Of a stretch of 64,000 bases of DNA, positions 34,934 to 42,098 are shown in pieces. The notes beneath the pieces were generated by a model. The model saw nothing but the letters and a program-made list of their open reading frames with translations. It had not been told where the DNA came from and searched no databases. This DNA is from Cryobacterium sp. HLT2-28 (GTDB taxonomy: Bacteria > Actinomycetota > Actinomycetes > Actinomycetales > Microbacteriaceae): NCBI RefSeq assembly GCF_004402495.1, contig NZ_SOFH01000008.1, forward strand, positions 62,001 to 126,000. Direction: 5' to 3'. Positions within the stretch are counted from its first letter, which is position 1; every line of letters begins with the position of its first letter. Both the position numbers and the translations under genes were made by a program.

Positions 34934-36965
34934 CCGGAAGGTACCGGTCCCACCAGTCGAGGATGAGTTCCAGCCGCTGCAGTCGATGCCGGGGAGTGCC
35001 GCCACGGCTGAGTTCATGGTCCTCGCCGGGGAAGATGGCCAGCTCAGCCGCCACTCCCCCGCGTTTCAGGGCGAAATAGTAACGTTCCGCCTGGGATAGC
35101 GGGCACCGCAGGTCCTGTTCGGAGTGAATCAGCAGGGTGGGCGTGGACACCCGGTCGACCAGTTCCTGCGGGCTCTGGGCGTTCCGGAGTGCCTGGGAGG
35201 GTCCGAGGTACTCCTCGACGAAGAAATCACCGACATCGGATGTGCCCAGGAACGTCTCGGGATCGAGGAAGGCACGCTCAACGATCGCCGCCGTGAACCT
35301 CTGGTCGTGTGCGGTCAGCCACGCGGCGAGGAAGCCGCCGTAGGAACCGCCCATCAGGCCCAGCCGCCCGGCATCAAGATTCGGTGCGTCGGCCAGGGCG
35401 CCGGCCAGGAAGTCGAGGACGTCTGAGCGGTCGACGGTGCCCAGACGCCGCCGGATCACCCGGCCGTGCGTCTGGCCGTAACCGGCCGAACCGCGTGGGT
35501 TGCAGGCCAGGACGGCATAGCCCGCGTCGACGAGGACCTGGGTCTCGTCGGATACCGCGACGGTCACCTGCGCGAAAGGCCCGCCGTGGATGATGAGCAC
35601 GACGGGGTGCGGCCCCGGACCGGGCGGGGTGGTCAGCCAGCCGTGCACCGGGTAGCCGTCCGCGGCGGGGACGGTGAGCTCCCGCGGACTCGCCAGCACG
35701 GTCTCCCGGAGGGCTGCCGAGAAGTCGGTCAGCCGTCGGGCGCGGACCGGTTCCACGAGCGCGAGGTCGCCCTCGGTCAGGGCGTCCTGGTAGGTCGCGA
35801 CGATGCGGCCCGCCCGGGCGTCGTGGCCGGTGACGACGACGTCGTTCCCGGTCAGCGTCGCCGTCGCGCCGTCGAGGGTGGTGCGCACCAGCTGGACCCG
35901 GCCGCGGGTGCGGTTGACGGCCAGGACGGCGCCGTCCTGGGTCAGGCTGAGTGCCGTACCGGTGTCGAGATCGTACTCGTCGGGGTCGGTCAGCCGCACC
36001 GGCTCACCCCGTCCGGGATCAACCCGGTAGAGCGAGCCGCTGCGGGCGACGAAGTCGCGGCCGTCGACGCCGACGGCCTGGGCCAGGAACACGACGGACC
36101 CGTCCGGGGCCCAGTCGACCTGGGCGATGCTCAGGTTCGCGGCCCACGACAGCATCGTCCGAGCCGGTGGCTCTGGCCCAGCGCCGACCGGGTCGAGCGT
36201 GATCACCAGCAGTTCCGAACGGAGGTCTTCGTCCCGGCCGGGGTGCCGGGCAGAAATCGTGAGCAGCGCCGTACCGTCCGGTGAGAAAGCGATGCCCGCG
36301 TGGTCGAAGTCCCCCGTGGTGAGCCGCCGCGGTGCGACTGCGCCGGGCGGCAGGGCGGGGCCGCCCGGCGCAGCCAGGGTCGGGGCATCCTCGGCGGATT
36401 CAGGGGTGGCCGGGACGGCCCCGGGGACCGGGTCCGCGCCGGGATCGGGCGCGGGCACCAGGAAGACGTGGGCGCGTCGGTCGGTCGTGTACCCGATCGC
36501 GTTGGCCCGGTAGTGCAACGTCGTGATGATCCTCGGCGGTTCGGCCTCGGCGGCTAGACCCGGGACGGTGCCCAGCCGGCCGGGCTCCGGCACACGGGCG
36601 ATATACGCCAGGGCTGCCGAGCCCGGCCGCCAGCGGAAGTCGGTGACGCCCAGGACCTCGGCGGTGGCCTGCACCGGCTCACCACCCGTTGCGGCCACCA
36701 CGTGCAGCTGGGCCGGAGCGCCCGGGCCGCTGCGCAGGAAGGCCAGCAGCCGACCGTCCGGCGAGAACCGGGGAGCGGAATCCCGGTGGCCACGGGTCAG
36801 GAGACGCGGCTGGGGCTTCCCTTGCAGGGAAACGGTCCACAACTGCCCGACGTAGTCATCGGCGGAGAACTCCGGCCGGATGACGGACACGACCGCCCGG
36901 CCACCCTCCGGGTGGATGGTCGGGTCGGACACCGATTTGAGGAGCGGAAGGTCGGAAGCCTTCAT
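34905..36965 (-). CDS. S9 family prolyl oligopeptidase-like peptidase
   Basis: This 686-residue serine peptidase has an N-terminal beta-propeller (to about residue 420, with PRFSPDGR-type blades) and a C-terminal alpha/beta-hydrolase domain. The nucleophile Ser is in GGSYGG, the Asp in HSEQDLRCP and the His in GEDHELS. An Ala/Pro/Gly-rich loop interrupts the propeller near residues 173-212. No signal peptide, so cytosolic. It lies 11 bp after an SDR gene. Confidence 0.92.
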   Translation of the reverse strand: MKASDLPLLKSVSDPTIHPEGGRAVVSVIRPEFSADDYVGQLWTVSLQGKPQPRLLTRGHRDSAPRFSPDGRLLAFLRSGPGAPAQLHVVAATGGEPVQATAEVLGVTDFRWRPGSAALAYIARVPEPGRLGTVPGLAAEAEPPRIITTLHYRANAIGYTTDRRAHVFLVPAPDPGADPVPGAVPATPESAEDAPTLAAPGGPALPPGAVAPRRLTTGDFDHAGIAFSPDGTALLTISARHPGRDEDLRSELLVITLDPVGAGPEPPARTMLSWAANLSIAQVDWAPDGSVVFLAQAVGVDGRDFVARSGSLYRVDPGRGEPVRLTDPDEYDLDTGTALSLTQDGAVLAVNRTRGRVQLVRTTLDGATATLTGNDVVVTGHDARAGRIVATYQDALTEGDLALVEPVRARRLTDFSAALRETVLASPRELTVPAADGYPVHGWLTTPPGPGPHPVVLIIHGGPFAQVTVAVSDETQVLVDAGYAVLACNPRGSAGYGQTHGRVIRRRLGTVDRSDVLDFLAGALADAPNLDAGRLGLMGGSYGGFLAAWLTAHDQRFTAAIVERAFLDPETFLGTSDVGDFFVEEYLGPSQALRNAQSPQELVDRVSTPTLLIHSEQDLRCPLSQAERYYFALKRGGVAAELAIFPGEDHELSRGGTPRHRLQRLELILDWWDRYLPVRPAPHART

Positions 36966-36976
36966 CCCTGTGCTTT

Positions 36977-37741
36977 CTAGTCGGCGACCAGATCGGTCGT
37001 GTCGCCAACATAGCGCGTGTTGTCTGCCGGGATGGGCTCCACTGCGGCGAGGGCAACCTCGGCGGCGAACTCCTCCACGTTGTACAGACGCCCTGCCGCG
37101 TCCTTCCGGGCGTTCATGGTTCCCGGGCTGGCGCGTTCCAGCAGTGTGGCGGTCACAGTGCCTTCGATGATGTCGCCGGAGACGACGACGAAGCCGAGCC
37201 CGGCCTTGTCGAGTTCGGGAATCAGGGCGCGGAGGGCGTCCTCCCCCGCGCGCTTGCTGCGTGCGACCGGCACATACTCCGGCATGGTCTCCGCGGTGCC
37301 GAAGAAATGCGCCTGGTGGCTGGTGACGAACACGACGCGGGCGCCCTCGGCGAGCAGGGGCCGGGCGGTCGCCAGCAGGTTGAGCTGGGCATCCCGGTTG
37401 AGCTTCATCGCGTAGTCGTCGGCCATCCCGCTTTCCATGCCGCCGGAGGCATTCATGACGAGGATGTCGAGACCCCCGAATTCGCGGCGGATGGTGTCGA
37501 ACATCTTCGTGACGGCATCGGCGACGGTGAGGTCGGCGCCGATGGTGATGGCTGTGCCGCCCTGGGCGCGGATGGCGTCGGCGACCTTGATCGCACGGGC
37601 CTCTTTGTTGCGGAAGTTGATGGCGACGTTTGCGCCTGCCCCGGCGAAGTAACCGATGGTGGCCGCACCGACCCCTCGAGACGATCCGGTGACGAGCACA
37701 CGCTTGCCGTCAAGTGATCCTGCTGCAAGTGGATTGGTCAC
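36977..37741 (-). CDS. Short-chain dehydrogenase/reductase
   Basis: This 254-residue SDR has the cofactor motif TGSSRGVG (18-25) and NASGG. The catalytic Ser is in FVTSHQ. The Tyr motif is unusual: YVPVARSK, so Tyr and Lys are seven residues apart instead of four. GTG start at 37741 behind GAGGAG. Probably cotranscribed with the S9 peptidase; substrate unknown. Confidence 0.85.
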   Translation of the reverse strand: MTNPLAAGSLDGKRVLVTGSSRGVGAATIGYFAGAGANVAINFRNKEARAIKVADAIRAQGGTAITIGADLTVADAVTKMFDTIRREFGGLDILVMNASGGMESGMADDYAMKLNRDAQLNLLATARPLLAEGARVVFVTSHQAHFFGTAETMPEYVPVARSKRAGEDALRALIPELDKAGLGFVVVSGDIIEGTVTATLLERASPGTMNARKDAAGRLYNVEEFAAEVALAAVEPIPADNTRYVGDTTDLVAD

Positions 37742-37819
37742 GCGAACTCCTCAGATAACGAATTGGTCTGGCAGACGACCTTACCAAGAAGCCTCCGCTC
37801 CCCTGTCCGACGCACCTGC

Positions 37820-37825
37820 TAGTTT
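37820..37825 (+). promoter_or_regulatory. Predicted -10 box of nfeD-SPFH-GDPD cluster
   Basis: TAGTTT at 37820-37825 predicts transcription from about 37832. That places the AGGAGGG before ATG 37844 at the very 5' end and favours the second ATG at 37859, which has its own GGGAGGGG. Confidence 0.35.
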
Positions 37826-37843
37826 CGTTAGGAGGGAACAGAA

Positions 37844-38329
37844 ATGGGAGGGGACGCCATGGATGCGTTCGCAGCGGAATTCGCGTGGATCGTCTGGCTC
37901 GTGCTCGTCCTGCTCTTCGTCACCATCGAGATGGTGACGCTCGACCTCACCTTCCTGATGATGGCGGCCGGCAGCCTGGGCGCACTCGTCTCCGGCCTGC
38001 TCGGCGCGCCATGGTGGTTGCAGCTCGTGATCGCTGCCGTGCTGACGATCACCCTCCTGCTCGGCATCCGCCCGCCCCTGCTTCGGCTTCTCAAGCGCGG
38101 CGGCGACCCCGCCAAGACGAACGTGGACGCGCTGCTCGGCATCGACGGCCGGGTGGTCAGCTCCATCGGGGCCACCGGCGGCCAGGTTCGTCTCGCCAAC
38201 GGCGAGACCTGGACGGCACGCCTGTCCCCCGGCACGGATCGCGTCGTCGAACCCGGCGAACGAGTACTCGTCACAGCAATCGACGGGGCGACCGCAGTGG
38301 TCATCCCGGCGGAAAGGAACGTTCCATGA
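37844..38329 (+). CDS. NfeD-like membrane protein
   Basis: This 161-residue protein has two or three transmembrane helices (to about residue 85) and a C-terminal OB-fold domain (GIDGRVVSSIGATGGQVRL), the short NfeD1b type. NfeD proteins work with SPFH proteins in membrane microdomains, and the next gene is an SPFH protein overlapping by 4 bp. The ATG at 37844 has AGGAGGG; an in-frame ATG at 37859 is equally possible. Confidence 0.88.
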   Translation: MGGDAMDAFAAEFAWIVWLVLVLLFVTIEMVTLDLTFLMMAAGSLGALVSGLLGAPWWLQLVIAAVLTITLLLGIRPPLLRLLKRGGDPAKTNVDALLGIDGRVVSSIGATGGQVRLANGETWTARLSPGTDRVVEPGERVLVTAIDGATAVVIPAERNVP

Positions 38330-39300
38330 CCGATCCCGGCCAGATCATCGTGCAGGTGATTGTCTTCGTCGCAGTTGCGGCTCTCGTCCTGTTCGTCATC
38401 GTCACCCTCGCGAAGTCGATCCGCATCATCCCGCAAGCCAGCGCCGGCGTCGTGGAGCGTCTCGGCCGCTACCACAAGACGCTGATGCCGGGCCTGAACA
38501 TCCTCATCCCGTTCGTCGACCGGCTGCGGCCGCTGATCGACATGCGTGAGCAGGTCGTGTCGTTCCCGCCGCAGCCGGTGATCACGGAGGACAACCTCGT
38601 CGTCTCCATCGACACCGTCGTCTACTTCCAGGTGACGGATGCCCGGGCGGCCACCTATGAGATCGCCAACTATCTCGGAGCGGTCGAGCAGCTCACCACG
38701 ACCACCCTGCGTAACGTGGTCGGAGGACTGAACCTCGAAGAAGCCCTGACCAGCCGCGACAACATCAATGGGCAACTGCGCATCGTGCTCGACGAGGCCA
38801 CCGGCAAATGGGGAATCCGGGTCGGGCGGGTGGAATTGAAGGCGATTGATCCGCCCCACTCCATCCAGGACTCGATGGAGAAGCAGATGAGAGCCGAGCG
38901 TGACCGCCGAGCCCTCATCCTGACCGCCGAGGGAACCAAGCAGTCCGCGATCCTGACCGCGGAAGGCGCGCGCCAGGCCGCCATCCTCTCCGCGGAGGGT
39001 GACGCGAAGGCGGCCGTCCTGCGCGCGCAGGGTGAGGCCGAAGCCATCACGACCGTGTTCAAGGCGATCCACGACGGCGACCCCGACCCGAAGCTGCTGG
39101 CCTACCAGTACCTGCTGACCCTGCCCAAACTGGCCGAGGGAAGCGCGAACAAGCTCTGGATCGTGCCCAGCGAACTCACCGAGGCGATGAAGGGCGTCGG
39201 TCGCGCGTTCGGGCAGTCGCCCGTGCCCGGCTCTCACGCCGGTGCGGACGGCGCGGCCGAGGCGCAGGGCCCGGCGTCCCCCGCCGCACCGCTCGCTTAG
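38326..39300 (+). CDS. SPFH/band 7 domain protein (stomatin/QmcA-like)
   Basis: This 324-residue protein has one N-terminal transmembrane helix, an SPFH domain (about 30-190, with ERLGRYHKTLMPGLN and NLEEALTSRD) and an Ala/Glu-rich coiled coil (about 185-245) that mediates oligomers. The tail is Ala/Gly/Pro-rich. SPFH proteins build membrane scaffolds. Coupled to the NfeD gene. Confidence 0.92.
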   Translation: MTDPGQIIVQVIVFVAVAALVLFVIVTLAKSIRIIPQASAGVVERLGRYHKTLMPGLNILIPFVDRLRPLIDMREQVVSFPPQPVITEDNLVVSIDTVVYFQVTDARAATYEIANYLGAVEQLTTTTLRNVVGGLNLEEALTSRDNINGQLRIVLDEATGKWGIRVGRVELKAIDPPHSIQDSMEKQMRAERDRRALILTAEGTKQSAILTAEGARQAAILSAEGDAKAAVLRAQGEAEAITTVFKAIHDGDPDPKLLAYQYLLTLPKLAEGSANKLWIVPSELTEAMKGVGRAFGQSPVPGSHAGADGAAEAQGPASPAAPLA

Positions 39301-39309
39301 GCAGGCACC

Positions 39310-40074
39310 ATGCCTGGGGGCAGGGCATCCTGGTTCCTGGACGGTTCCGTGCCCCGCGTGTTCGCCCATCGGGGGCTGTCCCTGAACGCCCCCGAGAACA
39401 CCCTCCTGGCCTTCCGCCATGCCCTCCTCGCCGGCGCCACCCATCTCGAAACGGATGTCCGCGCCAGCGACGACGGCGTTGCGGTGCTCAGCCACGATGC
39501 GGATTTCGCCGTGCCGGGAGCGCGGATTCGGGTGAGCCGGCTCAGGATGGCCGAACTCCGACGGATCAACCTGGGCTGGGGGCAGCCATTCGCATCCCTC
39601 GCCGAGGCACTGGACGCGTTCCCGGACGCCCGCTTCAACCTCGACGTGAAATCGGATGCCGCGGTCGAGGCGGCGGTGGCCGCCGTCCTGGCGGCGAACG
39701 CCACGGACCGGGTGCTGATCACCTCCTTCTCCGAGGACCGCCGGGCACGCACTGTCCGTTCCCTTCCCGGGGTCGCCACCTCGGCGTCCTCCTTGCTCGT
39801 CGGCCGGGCGTTCGTGGCCGCCGAGCTCGGGCTCGGCGGCCAGGTGCGGCGCGCGGTGCTCGGCCTGTCCGCCATGCAGGTCCCGGAAACGGTCAGGTCC
39901 TTGCGGATCCTGACCCCGCGTTTCCTCCGGGCGATGCACGCCCTCGGCGTCGAGGTGCACGTGTGGACGGTCAATGAACCGGCGGCGATGCGCCGGCTCC
40001 TCGATGCCGGCGTCGACGGCCTGATCACCGACCGGAGCGACCTCGCGGTGGGCGTGATCGCCGACCGAAGCTGA
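39310..40074 (+). CDS. Glycerophosphodiester phosphodiesterase family protein
   Basis: This 254-residue TIM-barrel enzyme hydrolyses glycerophosphodiesters to glycerol 3-phosphate and an alcohol. Active-site motifs are AHRGLSLNAPENT (about 19-31), ETDVRASDDG (about 47-56) and the catalytic His in SHDADF. No signal peptide, so cytosolic. It follows the SPFH gene by 9 bp. Confidence 0.9.
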   Translation: MPGGRASWFLDGSVPRVFAHRGLSLNAPENTLLAFRHALLAGATHLETDVRASDDGVAVLSHDADFAVPGARIRVSRLRMAELRRINLGWGQPFASLAEALDAFPDARFNLDVKSDAAVEAAVAAVLAANATDRVLITSFSEDRRARTVRSLPGVATSASSLLVGRAFVAAELGLGGQVRRAVLGLSAMQVPETVRSLRILTPRFLRAMHALGVEVHVWTVNEPAAMRRLLDAGVDGLITDRSDLAVGVIADRS

Positions 40075-40100
40075 GAGTTACCACCGAGAATCGACGTAAC

Positions 40101-40128
40101 GGAAAGATAACGTCCAGCTTGATGGTTT
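40101..40128 (+). promoter_or_regulatory. Possible SigR/SigH-type promoter of rbpA
   Basis: GGAAAG, 18 nt, GTTT resembles the GGAA-N18-GTT pattern of the thiol-stress sigma factors known to drive rbpA in Streptomyces. The match is partial. A housekeeping promoter is not excluded. Confidence 0.3.
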
Positions 40129-40164
40129 AGAACTAAGAGTTGCATCGCGAGAGGAGACCACACA

Positions 40165-40530
40165 ATGGCGGATCGCAGTTTGCGTGGCATGAGGTTGGGC
40201 GCACAAAGCCTTCAAAGCGAAGAGGGCGTAACCTTTTCACCACGAGTCAGTCACACGTACCTGTGTGCAACGTGCGCGCGGGAGACGGTGATGATCTTCT
40301 CGGCGGAGGCTGAGGCCCCCGACGAGTGGGAGTGCCGCTTCTGCTCACAGACCGCCACCCGGCTGGTTGACTCCAAGCCGGTGATCGTGGACCACTCCGA
40401 CGAAAAGGTCCCGCGCACGCATTGGGACATGCTCCTCGAACGGCGCACCCGCGCCGAGCTCGAAGAACTTCTGGAAGAACGCCTGACCTTCCTGCGCGCC
40501 CGGAGGGGCCAGCAGAAGATCGGCGCTTAG
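40165..40530 (+). CDS. rbpA: RNA polymerase-binding protein RbpA
   Basis: RbpA binds RNA polymerase and the principal sigma factor and stabilises the open promoter complex. The 121-residue protein has the N-terminal tail (MADRSLRGMRLG), a zinc core with CATC and CRFC (about 34-58), the basic linker, and the C-terminal sigma-interaction helix TRAELEELLEERL. GAGGAG precedes the ATG. Its end overlaps the convergent lnt by 4 bp. Confidence 0.95.
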   Translation: MADRSLRGMRLGAQSLQSEEGVTFSPRVSHTYLCATCARETVMIFSAEAEAPDEWECRFCSQTATRLVDSKPVIVDHSDEKVPRTHWDMLLERRTRAELEELLEERLTFLRARRGQQKIGA

Positions 40531-42089
40531 CCCCTTCCAGCCTTTCCATCACTGCGCACCCGGCTTCGACGCCGGGTGCGCAGTGCGTTAAGCAGGCATA
40601 GGGCACAGCCGGCCAGTCCGAGCCCGGAGACGAACCACTCGAGTTCCCGGCCGCCGGACATCGCCGGTGTGACGGTGTCGCTGAGCGGCACGGTCTCGAC
40701 CATGGCACCCGGCGCCCAGGTCGGCAGCCGGTCAAGGGTCTCGCCATCCGGGGTGATGATCGCGCTGGTTCCGACGGTGGAGATGTTGACCACGGTGCGG
40801 CCCGCCTCGATCGCGCGGAGCCGGGCGATGGCGAGTTGCTGCACACTCTCATCGGTGTACCCGAAGTCGGCGTTGTTCGTCTGGGCGAGGATGACCTGCG
40901 CCTTCCCCGAGATCATCTCCTGGACCAGCTGGTCGTCTGCGATGTCGAAGCAGATGGCTATCCCCGCCCTGATGCCGTCGATGTCGAAGACATTCCCCTG
41001 GGTCCCGATCGCATAGTCCCGGGAGATGAGGTCGATCAACTCGGGCGCGAACGGACGCCAGAACGCGCGATCGGGCATGTACTCGGCGAACGGCACCGGG
41101 TGCACCTTGTCGTAGATGTCGACGGCACCTTCTCCGGCCTTCCAGAGCAGGGAACTGTTGTAGAACTTCCCGTCACGCTGGGTGATCGTGCCCGCGACGA
41201 TGGGTGCGCTCATGGCGGTGCCCAGGTAGTCCAGCACCTTCGCCGCGTCGGCGGAGCGGGTCGGATCGATGTCGCTCGCATTCTCCGGCCAGACGACGAA
41301 GTCGACCTTCTGGCCGATCAGGGGAAGCGTCGCCGAGGTGTGGTCGGCGAGGATCTGGCCGGGCGAGTACTGGGCGAACAGACCCGCATCCGACGCTCCC
41401 TGGACGGCGGCGATCCTGGCCGTTCCCGACGGAACGGTCGGCCACGCCGGCACCACGAGCAACAGGGCGACGGATGCCACGGCGATGCTCCACCGGGCGA
41501 GCGCGCCGACCTGCACCTCCCGCACCAGTTGAACGGCCAGGGTGCTCAGCCACACGATGAGGAAGGTCAGCCCCGACATGCCGACCCAGGCCACGAGGCC
41601 GTTGAACGGGCTCTCCGACTGGGAGATGGCTACCCGTCCCCAGGCGAAGCCGCCGTAGGGCCAGACGGCCGAAATCGCCTCGCGAGCGGTCCACAGGCCG
41701 GCGACGACGACCGGGACGACTCCGAGGCGCCCCGCGACGGTCGGCCACACCCGGGGGCCCACGTTGAGGACGACGCCGATCAGCGCGAGGCCGATACCGA
41801 AGAAAATGGATTCGAGACCGGCGAGGGCCAGCCAAGGCACCGGCCCCAGGTACAGGGTCAGCCAGCTGATATGGATCAGCCAGAAGGACAACCCCGCGAC
41901 CATGCCGATCAGCAGCCCGGCCCACGGCCCGCGCCCGAGCAGGGCCACCATCATCAGGGCCACCCCGAGCGGCGCGAGGACCCACCAGGACCGGTCGGGG
42001 AATCCCGCGTCGAGGATGCCCCCGGTCGCGGCGGCGAGCATGATGGCCGCTTGCAGCGGCAGTTGCCGCCGCGCGGTCCCGTGATTCAC
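40527..42089 (-). CDS. lnt: Apolipoprotein N-acyltransferase
   Basis: This enzyme adds the third acyl chain to the N-terminal Cys of lipoproteins, here such as CtaC and the FKBP protein. The 520-residue protein has about seven transmembrane helices and a C-terminal nitrilase domain with the Glu in VVWPENASD, Lys in YDKVHPVPF and Cys in ICFDI. The Arg-rich tail is encoded by a perfect 15-bp inverted repeat. It lies 9 bp behind helY. Confidence 0.92.
   Translation of the reverse strand: MNHGTARRQLPLQAAIMLAAATGGILDAGFPDRSWWVLAPLGVALMMVALLGRGPWAGLLIGMVAGLSFWLIHISWLTLYLGPVPWLALAGLESIFFGIGLALIGVVLNVGPRVWPTVAGRLGVVPVVVAGLWTAREAISAVWPYGGFAWGRVAISQSESPFNGLVAWVGMSGLTFLIVWLSTLAVQLVREVQVGALARWSIAVASVALLLVVPAWPTVPSGTARIAAVQGASDAGLFAQYSPGQILADHTSATLPLIGQKVDFVVWPENASDIDPTRSADAAKVLDYLGTAMSAPIVAGTITQRDGKFYNSSLLWKAGEGAVDIYDKVHPVPFAEYMPDRAFWRPFAPELIDLISRDYAIGTQGNVFDIDGIRAGIAICFDIADDQLVQEMISGKAQVILAQTNNADFGYTDESVQQLAIARLRAIEAGRTVVNISTVGTSAIITPDGETLDRLPTWAPGAMVETVPLSDTVTPAMSGGRELEWFVSGLGLAGCALCLLNALRTRRRSRVRSDGKAGRG
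40550..40585. terminator. 15-bp stem-loop inside lnt 3' end, terminating rbpA
   Basis: CACTGCGCACCCGGC (40550-40564) pairs perfectly with its complement at 40571-40585 around a 6-nt loop. It lies 20 bp past the rbpA stop and inside the lnt reading frame, where it encodes the Arg-rich tail. No T-run follows. Confidence 0.6.
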
Positions 42090-42098
42090 CCCAACAGC

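Noticed and set aside
36977-37741. SDR with Tyr and Lys seven residues apart considered as a dead enzyme
   Set aside because: The YxxVARSK form seems to be a subgroup pattern; the cofactor motif is intact, so it is kept as a normal SDR.
37828-39960. Long minus-strand ORF (710 codons) opposite nfeD-SPFH-GDPD
   Set aside because: It covers three well-conserved plus-strand genes and its translation is low-complexity.
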